Positions 23,801-35,340 of a stretch of DNA of 64,000 bases are shown piece by piece (within the stretch, counting starts at the first letter, position 1; each line of letters starts with the position of its first letter). The stretch covers positions 7,006,001 through 7,070,000 of the forward strand of contig OX327686.1 in assembly GCA_946807835.1 (NCBI GenBank), written 5' to 3'. Position numbers and translations under genes: made by a program. Origin of the DNA: Ailanthus altissimus. Its lineage: Eukaryota; Streptophyta; Magnoliopsida; Sapindales; Simaroubaceae. Below the pieces are notes generated by a model that was given only the letters and a program-made list of their open reading frames with translations, was not told the DNA's origin and did not search any database.

Positions 23801-25625
23801 TTGTCCAAATCATTTTTGAGATAAAAAATATTTTAATCGCATTTTTATATTTTAGTGATTAAAAGTATAATATTTTTTTATTTTGCACTAATTTATAAAA
23901 ATATAAAATTTTAATTTATTATAAATATTAATTTAAAATAAATTTTTGATTAAATTTATTTTAACGAAATAATAAAAATTAATTATTTATATAAAAAATT
24001 AATTATAAAATTAAAAAAATTAATAATATTTATTTACTGAGTGTGTTCTATAGAGCACGCATCAACCCATGTGGCGTCACGTGGTATTTTATTTTTTTAT
24101 TTTTTAAATTATTATATAATTTAAAACTTAAAAAAGTAGATATTTATATTTTTAAATAACTATTTATTTTTTAATTAATTAATTTTAACCACTATTTATT
24201 AAAAATAAATTAATTGTTTAAAAAACTAAATTTAAATAAAAAATAATAACAAAATGTAATTAGTTTTAAATAATTAAAATAAAATTTTAATTTAATTTAA
24301 TTAAGATTTAGTGTTTAGAGCTTAGGAGTCACAGAGTTAATTATTTTATTTTATTATTTATTTTTAGTTATAAATTAATTTAAAAAATAAGTAATTTAAA
24401 TAACACAAAAAATTAAAATATCCTATAGTGCATGCTACACACCGTATTAATTAATTTAAATTAATTAATTTTTTTATTTTTTATGTTATAAATTAATTAA
24501 AATTTAATTATAAAAAATTTAATTAAAAAAATAAATATATACTTTTTGAGTTATTATAATATTTATAATAATGTAAATAAATAAATAAATAATTTAAAAT
24601 GCTACTATAGCATGCTACAGAAAGCGCAACACTGCACAATAGTGCTCACAACACCTTATTGCGCACCTTGTGACGAGCTACAGTATGCACAGCAGTAGCA
24701 TTTTTTTAGTTTTTTAAATTGTTATTTTATTTATTTTTAAATTATAATAACTTAAAAGTACACCTTTATTTTTAATTAAGATAATTTATTTTAACGTTAT
24801 AAATTAATTAAAATAAATTAGAAAAATAAATAAATTAATTAAAAAGATGAATTAAAAAATATATTCTTTTTTCTATTAAATTAATTAATAAATAATTAAT
24901 AAAAAATAAAATTTTAATCAATAAAATAAATTAATTTTTTTAAAAATTAAAATTAAAAAAATATTAATTAAATTTTTGTAAATAAAAATGTTATTTTTTA
25001 AAGTTTTTAATTTATTAATTAATTATTTTATTAATAAATAAAAAAACTACAAGTTGATGCACGCCTTGTTGCTCTCCCAAGTGTGTTGATACATGCCTTG
25101 TTGCGTGCCCCTTAACTTGTTCTATATGATGCCAAGTGGCATTTAAAATTTTTTTAATTAATATTTTTTAATATAGTTATTTATTTATATAAATTTTATT
25201 TTTTATATTTCTATATTTATATTTTTTTCTTTTTAATTATAATAATATTTTTTAAAATTATATAAATATTATTTTAATTTATAAAAAAAATAGTTTTTTA
25301 ATTAATTAATTTTAATTAAAAAAAACTGATGCGCACACATCAGCAAGCGCATCAATTTTTTTTAATTATAATTGTATTTTTTTAATTTTATTTTTTTTAT
25401 AGTAAATTAAATATATATTTTTACATAAATAATTTTTGATTATTTTTTATAAAAATAATTTTTTGGTTAAATTTGTTTATTAAATTAATTAATTATAATA
25501 CATTAAAATATATATTTTTACAAATGATATAAATAAGGAAAAAAAATTATATCTTTGGTCACTAAAATATAAAAATATTGACCGTGGTTAAAAAAAAATT
25601 TACCTCAAAAAGTGGTCAACAATGA
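23801..25625. mobile_element. AT-rich inverted-repeat (non-autonomous DNA) element
   Basis: The left arm (23811-23871) reads TTTTTGAGATAAA...TTTTTATATTTTAGTGA. The reverse complement of the right arm (about 25545-25614) reads TTTTTGAGGTAAA...TTTTTATATTTTAGTGA, so the two are inverted repeats about 1.8 kb apart. The interior is very AT-rich, with isolated GC-richer islands at about 24040-24085, 24600-24710, 25050-25145 and 25325-25360. No transposase is seen. Terminal words of the 'gtggtcaac...agtgaccaaa' kind suggest a Mutator-like or other TIR family; TSD not determined. Confidence 0.5.
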
Positions 25626-25679
25626 TAAATTCCCTTAAATCTTTGCTTATCGATATGCATAATTTGTTTGAATTGGTTT

Positions 25680-27520
25680 ACATCTTTGCAGTTTTGTTAC
25701 TCCTCTAAACAACAACTTCTATCTTTTCTCTTTTTCTTCTCTTTTCATGTAGTTTATCTTGAAGTAATGTCACATAAATTTGGTTTACTATCATTCTTGC
25801 AAACAAGGGTGCATTGTCAATTTGTGATCCTTTCAAGATAACTGGAACCAAGCTCTCTTCAGCTTTTGTAGTTGATTTGTTCATATTTATCTTATTGGTG
25901 GGCTGTTTGTTTACTTCCTCCTTTTTAATGCTTTATTCTTTTTTATAGCTAAAGTCAAACAGAGAGCCATGAATTACATTTAATATCAGTAGGACTTCCT
26001 CCTCCTCATTATCCTAAGTTTTCGTCGCATTTGGCTTGGACTCATTCTCTGGTTCCATGGCTTAGTTCAAACTCAACTCTAGTTTATATTATACTAAGTG
26101 TCTATTCTTAATGAGGTTATGAATCTCACCTTTCAAAGCTCGCAACCTCTAATGTTGTATCCATATTCATTGTAGAAGGGACAATATTTGGTGTCATCTT
26201 TATATTCATCCAATGTTAAAATAGGCTTTAATTTTCTAACAATTTTAGAATTTTTTAGTTTTGTCAATAGAGTGTTTATTAAGATTAATGGTTAGAATGT
26301 TTGTTTTGGCTACTTGTCATCTTTATTATCTTTTTGGCTAGAAGACTTCTTTCTGTATTCATCTCCTTTATGAGGTTGCTTCCTGAATCCTCTTATTTGG
26401 GATAAGATGCCATCCTTCTACGTATATTATGAAAGCTTATTTTTTTTTTTTGTAGCTTTTTCTTCTTTTTCTCTAATTAATTGTTTTGACTTTTAATTGA
26501 TCAATTTGAAAGAGAGTAAAATTCTTTTAAATAAGGTATTGATAGTAGGGATATATGTCTTGACTGCGTTTTAATAAGTTTAGGTTACTATTTTGGTGTC
26601 ATAGCTTTCAAGTTTGATAAGTTTCTTGTTGAATTAATTCAGAAAGCTCTTAATAAATTAGTTATCTCATTGTTTGATGAACAATAAGTTTGACATTGTC
26701 TTCTTCTTTTTTTGATTCTAGATATATGAGGTGATCAATTAGGTTATCAATTCATTAAAGAAAAGATACTAAGTTCTTCTTTAGTCCCCAAAATCATGTA
26801 TAGGTTGGACTTTTCAAATTGGGTAGGAATGTAATAGACTTCAATGGTTGTGTGTGCACATTATCATCTTGGATTGAAGTGAAATATGTTTTTTTTCAAA
26901 TTTATTGATCATATGAAAGTTGGGTATGTGGAATTTATGTGACTTTTTTACAATTCTTATAGCATCCATAAAAAGGCTATTGGTTTGCTTTCTTCCAAGG
27001 TCTTTGTGTCCTCAATGATTTCGAGCTTCATCATCTTTGCGTATAGTTCTCCTACTTCCTTTAAGATAAAAGTCTTGATTTCGTCTTCTTCAATTTTCTG
27101 GATTACTTATATAATTTGGTCCTTTCTTTTATCTGGGAATATGTCTTTATCTACAATTTTCTCGGATGTCCACTTATCCTAAAGGTGTCTTGACCTATTA
27201 TCTCGACATGGGTCATCTTCAAGGTCATCATTAGGTTCTTTATATCTTTCTATCACCATTAGTCTATCTGTTAGTCCTTGATTGTCCTTTTGAGTGTCTT
27301 CGAGCTATTCCATGGTCTTGGTTAGGATGCCAACCATGACGGCGAGAACCTCACTTTTGAGAGCGATCGAGTCCATGTTGCATGAACCCTTATTCTCATG
27401 GTTACCTGTGAGTTTTGAGATACGAGGACATTTATATGCTACCATGTTACTTTCTTGGTGTTGGAAAGTTTTCTTTTCATCTAGAATGTTTTCATAAACA
27501 GTATCATTAAAGTTTTTCAA
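25680..27520 (-). pseudogene. Decayed Gypsy-type gag, minus strand
   Basis: On the minus strand from 27520, a gag-like N-terminal segment is open for 71 codons (27520-27305: NILDEKKTFQHQESNMVAYK, then CPRISKLTGN). It continues through shifted frames (WTSEKIVDKDIFPDKRKDQI; KKRRRQCQTY) to a zinc-knuckle-like YCPFYNEYGYNIRGCE near 26190-26140 and an INVIHG-type block (LLILNVIHGSLFDFS, about 26000-25950). This order is that of plant Ty3/Gypsy gag ahead of protease. Stops and frameshifts throughout. No LTRs identified. Confidence 0.6.
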
Positions 27521-28985
27521 ATATGGAACCTTACAATAATTAATTTATTACCATTGCTTACTTCTCAAAATTACAGGAATACATTATCCTCTTGTAAGAA
27601 AAAATATTCTGACACTCAAATTAGTGTTTATCAGAAAAAGAAAATGTTGTGTGTGAAGAGTGGTTCAGAAGCAAGTAAGAGAACCGTGTTGATTATGTTA
27701 TGAGTTGAATTGAATCAAATAAAATTAAATAAATCTGAATCAATAATCAAGCCAAAATTGTATCTATTTATAAAATATGTGCCTAGATTCGTTTCAAAGT
27801 ATGCATGCATAAATTTATGTATTAACTTCAATTATTTTTAAATTTTTTAATGGAGTTCGAGATGAATTTTAACTCTATTTTATATATTAAAACTCAAAAA
27901 ATATTAATCAAAATAGAAATAGAAATCATAATTTATTCATTTGAATTATACAGGTCCCATAATTTAAGGGCCTGGATTGTTCCTCACTTGGGTCATTTCT
28001 TTGTCTTGCAATAAATGAATAATATGGGTGAAGTTGATGAGTGGATAATATGCTCAATAATTTTTATTTAATATTACTCACTTTTTTGTCATTTAAAATA
28101 TTAATATTAGATTCAACAACTCAAATAAAAAAAGTGATGGCAAAATGGTCAAAATGTTATATTTGTAATCTCGAATTTCAAGTTGGAGTTTCAAAAAGTC
28201 TTTGTTAAATATTTCCTTTAAACAGAAAGAATATAAACCGGGGACGAGCCAGGTTTAGATTAAATAGATCCGGGTCGGGTTTGGCCGGCTTGCGCATGTA
28301 AAATGTTAAAACCCAGGCCATTTGGGCAACCTTAGTTTAACCACCACAAAAAATTTAATAAATAAATGAAAAACAAATAAAGATAAAAAAAAGGGCGCAA
28401 AAAGAAAGACATAAACAAAAAGAAGGCAAGAGGGTGGTTGTTGCCTACGACGTTCGATGCAATTGCCTTCCACTTCTGCCTTAAATTTCACGACCTTCAG
28501 ATTAAATTAAAATAAAATAATAAATCAGACCGGTCAAAGATTTGACAACATTGGAGCGGCGGATCTGGCGGTTGCTTGTGACATGTCCTCACGTTATGTC
28601 CAACAAAATCTGGAAACGCAAGCAAATCTTTTGGATAATATCATTTAGATCCTGATTTATTATACTTTCTTAATTGAGGATATAGTTTGTTGTTTTACAT
28701 TAAATGAGTCCCTTACCCCATTTGAAATGACTGAAAATACCCTTTGTCTTATGTTACATGCCCCATGATATTGTAAGGTACTCTGGTAATTGCAGAAGAG
28801 CTCAGGAACTTATTTAGCATATATATGCAAACTATATCCTTATTTGAGAAAATGTAAAAAGATAAGGACACAAATGTTATTTCAGTTTTGCTTTTATCTT
28901 CTTTTCTTTCCCGAAACGGCAGTCTCCCCGTATTGCAGTTGCCTGGTAACAGTGGGAATCTATTGCGCTTTTTCTTTTTCTTTTT
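27521..28985. other. Intergenic DNA, no gene
   Basis: Mostly AT-rich. A GGGTCGGGTTTGGCCGG stretch near 28270-28290 resembles decayed repeat sequence. Short open frames lack recognisable domains. Confidence 0.5.
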
Positions 28986-29720
28986 GTTTTATAATTTGTG
29001 AATGGCAGTTAATTGGGGCCCACCAGAGTTCGTTAGTTTTGGTGGTTCCTGGACACACGGTTTTGTCATTATGAGGGATAATGTCCATGTGGAGGCAGGC
29101 ACATTACGTGTGGGTCCCACATGGAACACAACAAAGAGCAAACAAAGAAAATGGTTGTCCACTACTTCAATTCATTTTTTTTATTTTGCTAAAATATTAT
29201 TATTATTATTAATTTGATTCTTTATTTATTAAAATTTAAAAATGTAATCTGAAAAGATTCTTTTACAAAACCTCTTTATTTTTTTTTTATAAATTACATT
29301 AAATATATATCAAACTCTTTTCCATTTTAACGGGAGTAAAATTTTGAATTATAAACTCTTTATTGGTAAATATTGCGGAATAGTGAAGCTATAGCCAGCT
29401 GAAATGCGATGTGGCAACACTTCGACGGATCTTTGCCTTTCACTTTTCATCAAACGTCCCCGAGAAACTTGGAATCAACGAAACCAGATGGGGTCCACCA
29501 TACTTCTTTTCCATTTTTCTAATATCAGTAGCACAGAAATATATATTACATTAAAAAATTCAAAATTACAAAAAAAAAGAAGAAGAAATTAAAAGAAAAT
29601 ATATTATGTTTTATGGATTTGTTTTCTGAGCTTCTTGTGGCGTTTGCGTCAAGCTGTGAAAATCTTTACAAATTAAAAGAGTACAGACAACGTCTCATTT
29701 CTTTGCAAACTTAAAACGTG
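28986..29720 (+). promoter_or_regulatory. PHOX upstream region with TCP-type motifs
   Basis: Three GGNCC(C)AC-like words occur: GGGGCCCACC at 29015-29024, the 11-bp palindrome GTGGGTCCCAC at 29110-29120, and GGGGTCCACC at 29490-29499. These match the class I/II TCP factor site GGNCCCAC common in promoters of plant housekeeping genes. Their function here is inferred from motif and position only. Confidence 0.45.
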
Positions 29721-30369
29721 TCCGGTTTTCTCAAAGGCTTTCTTGCACTTTCTTTCGCTTCAACAACAAAATTCCTGGCTTATTTGTTTTCGAGATAAGT
29801 TTCGTTCCAGAATTTTCTTTGTTTTGCCTTCTTAAGGAAAGTTATAGAAAGGTGTTATTTTAGCTGAATTAGGTGTTATCTGTTTCTCTCTGAATTAGGG
29901 TTTGTTTGTTTCTTGCAAATCCTGGTTTGGAGAGAGAGACTTTTTTTTTGGGCGTCTTTTTTTCTTTTATTTTCTGGGATTTTTATGTTCATGCTGGTAT
30001 GATAAGAGAAGAACCCATTTGAGATTAAAGGGTATTGAAGTTGTTTTTGTAGAAATTAAGAGGCATTTGGGATTTTTTTGGATATGGTTTCTGGTTTTGT
30101 GGTGTAAGAGCTTTCTATTTGTGTGCTTTTCTTTTTCGATTTATTGTAAGTATCGTTGGATTGGGTTTAAAGTTGTCATTGAGTAGCTTCAGACTCTTGA
30201 AGGTTTAATTAGTTTGGTTGTTGGGACTGGATTGTTTAACTTGTCTGATAGCTTGGATACAGTTTGGCATTGGTCTATAATTTTTCAGGTGTTTGATTTT
30301 TTTTTTTATTGGATATCCACTGTTTTGGTCTCAGTAGTGGTATATAGTTAGTGTTGTTTTTGGGTTGGA
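29721..30369 (+). other. Probable PHOX 5' UTR, perhaps with an intron
   Basis: CT-rich sequence around 29735-29770 (ctttcttgcactttctttcg) looks like a transcript start region. An acceptor-like TTTTTCAG at 30281-30288 allows a leader intron, as is common for such genes, but the donor cannot be chosen by eye. Open frames here lack similarity. Confidence 0.35.
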
Positions 30370-32612
30370 ATGGGGAAGAATAGCGGAAAGAAGAAGAAAC
30401 AGATAGGTGGACAATCAGGAGATGGTAGTCCAAAGCAAACCAAATCCGCAGATACCAGTCCCAGTATTTATGATAAGGACACAGAAGTGTTCATTGCCAT
30501 GTCTCAAGAACTGAAGGAGGAGGGGAACAAGCTGTTTCAAAAGAGGGACCATGAAGGAGCTATGTTGAAATATGAGAAAGCCCTTAAATTACTTCCACAG
30601 AATCATATAGATGTATCATACCTTCGGAGTAACATGGCCACTTGTTATATGCAGATGGGTCTGAATGAGTACCCCAGGGCAATACACGAGTGCAATTTGG
30701 CATTAGAAGTCACCCCCTTGTACAGTAAAGCACTACTAAAAAGAGCTAGGTGTTATGAAGCATTGAATAGGCTGGATTTGGCTTTCAAAGATGTCACCAC
30801 GGTGTTAAACAAGGAACCAAATAATGTTATGGCATTAGAGATTGCAGAAAGGGTAAAGCAAGAGCTTGAGAAAAGGGGGTTAAGGGTGAATGATACAGTA
30901 ATTGAACTGCCTCCAGAATATGTTGAACCTCCTCTTGCTTCATCTATGCTGAAAGTAGTGAAAGAGACGACAAGGAAGAAGAAGAGCAGAAAAGTTGGGC
31001 AGAAGCAATCTGGGGAGAAAGTTGATGAGAAGAACGTTGATGAAGAGATTGAGGATAAGACAGTTGATGAAATCGTGGAAAAGAAGGCTGATGATAAGGT
31101 GGTTGTGGAGGAGAAAATTAGTTCTACAAAGGGCGATCAGCCAAAGAAGATTGTAAAGTTGGTGTATGGGGAGGATATAAGAGTGGCTCAATTGCCACTT
31201 AATTGCAGCCTCCTGCAACTTAGAGAGGTTATAAGTGACCGGTTTCCAAGCTCGAGAGCAGTTCTTATTAAGTACAGAGATGAAGAAGGTGATTTGGTCA
31301 CAATTACAACCAATGAAGAACTAAGATGGGCTGAGGCATCAGCAGAAATGCAGGGTTCTATCAGGCTGTACATAGTAGAAGTTAATCCTGAGCTGGATCC
31401 ATTCTATGAGAGATTTAAGTATGAGAAGTTGCACTCACTTGATATAGAACACAAGGCTATTGAAAATGGGAATATGGGAAAATGTAAGGAAGCAGAAAAG
31501 GGGTCATCTTTCATAGATGACTGGATAGTTGAGTTTGCTCAGCTTTTCAAGAACCATGTTGGGTTAGATTCCGATACGTACTTGAATCTTCATGAACTTG
31601 GCATGAAGATATATTCTGAGGCTATGGAGGAGGCAGTTACTAGTGAAGAAGCCCAAGGCCTATTCAATAGAGCAGCAGAGAAATTTCAAGAGATGGCAGC
31701 ATTAGCATTGTTCAACTGGGGAAATGTTCACATGTCCAGGGCAAGAAAGAGGGTTTACCTCGTTGAAGATGCTTCAAGAGAATCTGTACTTGAACAGGTA
31801 AGAACTGCATACGATTGGGCACAAGAAGAATATTCAAAAGCAGGAAAGAGATATGAAGAAGCGTTAGGGATTAAACCAGATTTCTATGAAGGCTATCTGG
31901 CTCTAAGTCAGCAGCAATTTGAGCAGGCAAAACTTTCTTGGCATTATGCAGCTAGTGGTAGTGTTGATATAGATTCCTGGCCTAAAAATGAAGTTCAACA
32001 ACTTTATGATAATGCTGAAAAGAATATGGAGAAGGGTATGCAGAAATGGGAAGAGGTGGAAGGGCAATGCCTGAGTGAACTTTCTAAGCAAAAGAAAGTC
32101 AATACCCTTTCAGAGAAAACTGGGTTGCATGGTTTATTTAAAGATATATCAGCAGATGAAGCTCAAGAGCAGATTGCAAAGATAAGGTCGCAGATAAACC
32201 TCTTATGGGGCACCATACTCTATGAGCGATCCAGTATGGAGTACAAGCTGGGGCTACTGCACTGGCAAGAGTGTTTAGAAGTTGCACTTGAGAAATTTGA
32301 GCTTGCTGGGGCATCTCCAACAGATATAGCTTTTATGATAAAGAACCATTGTTCAAACAATAATGCTGCGGAAGGTAATGCCTAATTTACTGACTGAATA
32401 TTTTGTACCAGAATCTTATAATCCAGAAGCTTAGACATATTTCTGCTCATATCTATGTTGCAGGGTTAGCTTTTAAAATTGATGAGATAGTACAGGCATG
32501 GAATGAGATGTGTGAAGCTACAAAGTGGCAAAATGGGGTTTCATCATTCCGGCTTGAACCATTACTTAGACGGCGAGTTTCAAAGCTTTATGACGCTCTA
32601 GAGCATGCATGA
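30370..32612 (+). CDS. PHOX-type TPR and PB1 domain protein, 2 coding exons, 717 aa
   Basis: Exon 1 is 30370-32374 and exon 2 is 32464-32612 (GT-AG, phase 1), joining ...[22 protein letters not shown] and ending in TGA. Residues 45-165 form three TPRs with a likely Hsp70/Hsp90 carboxylate clamp (K49, N53, N88, K120, K124). A Lys/Glu-rich linker lies at 195-255. A PB1 (octicosapeptide) domain at about 260-337 has the basic KIVKLVYG strand and the acidic OPCA motif [17 protein letters not shown]. The long C-terminal part (about 360-717) is the conserved helical region of the plant PHOX/CLMP1 family. The poly-Lys N-terminus (GKKKKQ) is typical. Members are cytosolic co-chaperone-like proteins; one Arabidopsis member, CLMP1, affects chloroplast distribution. 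Which PHOX paralogue this is needs a tree, though its TIP1 neighbour suggests the AT5G20360 type. Confidence 0.93.
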
Positions 32613-35340
32613 ACCAGATTTTTTTAAGGGAGATTTTTGGAGAGGAAAAAGGAAAGAGAAGGATAGTAAAAAAGGTTGTCTCATGCTCAATGGAATATAT
32701 AGTCTTGCATTTTTAGGTAGGTAATGCTCTTGCTGATTCAACTTCTTGATTTTATGAAAAGAATTTAAGTGAGGAAGCTGCTAAAGTAGATTTTTCTGGT
32801 AGCCGCATGTTGTGCCATAAAGAAGCTTTTTATTAGCAGGTTAATCTACTGCATAATCTTTGTTTAATAACTGAATTCCTTGCAACTTCATAAAATGGAA
32901 TCCAGTAATTTTATTTATAGAATCATTCGAATATGTGTGGATATGACTAATATAGCTTTTATAAAATCTATATTTATTTTTTAAATGTATCCATTTAGTC
33001 CAGTTGAATGGTGAAAAATTATCGTGTCTGGTTCTTTTGGGAGATGAATCTGCTAGAATTCACATACCAATCATCTGGTTAGGATGTTTTGGGGTTTGAA
33101 TGTTTTCAATTTTCTGCTTCTTTTAACTCAAAATTTTTCCATTCCACTTCTATTTATAAATGGCTCACTTAAGTTCACCTATTTCTTGAGAAAGTACTAG
33201 TCTCTGGAAAATGATAAGAATGGAAAAGACAAGGAAATACAAGTTCATTTCTGTTCAGTGAAGAACATCTTTTGAAATATTTGTAATATTTTCGTTTTGG
33301 ATTAGTATGATGCAATCTGATCATCTATGACGATTGAAAACTGTGGTCTTGACGAATAATAAGCTTATAAGGTTATGGTAGCTGGGATGAGGACATGTTT
33401 AGGCATTTGATAGTTCTCTATCATGCGACAGATAATAAGCCTATGTATAAGAAAGAGCTCATAAAATAATTGCACCAGTCCAATCCATTCTGTTTAAGGA
33501 GTTAGTGAAAAGTGAGCAGATACAAGTGAATCATCCATTCCACGAGTACATAGAGATAAAATGATCCCCACATTTATGTCAAAGTATGTGAGAAACATAA
33601 GAATCTGAAAGCTACAGTTGTATGTTTTCTTGTTTTGTTCCCATCTTCATATTTGAGGTTTTAAGATACTGCTTCAACTTCAAAATTCAAAACATTTTTA
33701 TGCAGCCAAATGCTAAAAACCACTTGCTTTCCTTATATTTTTTTGTGCCTGCTTTTATTCGGCCAGTTCCTAATAGTTGGTGGCTGCTACTGTCTTGTAT
33801 TTTTTTTTTTTGCTCTTCTTTTCTCAGATAAATCTCAAATTTGGTTACATTGTAGTATTGATCCCAGTTTTAACCTTTGCTTATCTATCCACAGGTTTTT
33901 TGGTTCGTAACTTTAGGTTCAGCTTCAGCCTTGTACTTCTAGATACAAAAAAGATGAAATTGTACTTCTGGGTTTGTGTTGTTAAGTGTTTGGAGAAAGA
34001 GTAATTTATTTTCATACATAGTGGGAGACAAGATGAAGTAGCAGAGATTGCCATTTTTTAGTTAGTTTCTGCCTTCACCGCAGTTGTCTTCATTCTAAAC
34101 AGTAAGCAGAACATTGTTTTTGTAATTCGTTGTTGAGTTGTTACAATAATGTATTGTTTGCTTTCTTTCTTGGTCTTGTAATTTCAAGTTTTTTTATTTT
34201 ATTTTTGGCTTCTTCGAGCTTGTGTAATCAGAATTTATGGATGTTAGAACTCGAAGCACTTGATTAATAAACCTGTTTCTTGAATATTGTGAAGTCTGCT
34301 CAACAAGAGAGTTTTAGGTGCTTTTTGTGTATCACTTTCTTTCTATTAAATTCTTGCTATGTGTGTATTTACCTTTTCATTGATCGTCACACACACATGA
34401 CAAAATGGGAGCAACATACAAGTAGCCAAGACTTCTCCTACTCGAGATGCACGCATCTTGTATTTTTGTAGGCCATTCTGGTTTATATGCCTATACCAAA
34501 ATTGTATGAACCATTTTAATGCTCCCATTTGGAATTATTGTGCTTCTATTTAATTGTACACTTAAGATAATTAAAGTGTTTAGTAAATATTTATAATTTT
34601 GGTTTTAAAATCAAAGCTTATTTTATCATACAAGTATTTGATTAAAAAAAAGTTTTTTAAAATTTTGTTTATTTACTTTAAAATTTATGTTTACTAAATA
34701 CATTTTTTGTCCCTTGACAATTAATGCTACAATTTTATTCACATAACTTGAATAGTCTTGTTTGGAGTTGGCTTCAAATTTATTTTGACAATTAAGGCTA
34801 TTTTTTTTTAAATTTTCTTCTTTCTTATAATTGTAACTACAAAGTTATAGCACCATAATTTCAATCAAAGCCTGAGTAGTCCATTTGTTGAAGTTGGCTC
34901 CAAATTTATTTTATGGGGATATGGGATTGGTCGTCTTATTTACTAAGCAGTCGATCCTTGAATTAAAAAAAAATGGTGTCTGTTAGTAAATAGGATCGAA
35001 GAGGAACGAAATGAAATGCTTAGACTAATACAATACATTCTTGTGTCTGATACAATATCAATCTGTAAGTGATTGTATACAAAGAATAAACAAATTTAAC
35101 GAATCAAAAATTCAAATTAACTATTAATCCAAATCAATTTTAAATATCTAAAAGTACTATATTTGTAATAATGCATTATGAGTAGTGCTACACTTATATA
35201 ATTGGATTATAAAATTTATATTTTTATTAATATATTATCATGACTATCACTTATCAAGTAATTATTAAATTTTAAATTTTTATTAATGTAATAGCTATAC
35301 GATGCCTGTTGATTATAAAATTTGAGAAATTTTTAACCCA
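32613..35340. other. 3' flank of PHOX, no further gene
   Basis: The PHOX 3' UTR begins here. An AATAAA at 34266-34271 is far from the stop and may be unrelated. The rest is AT-rich with short frames lacking domains. Confidence 0.5.
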
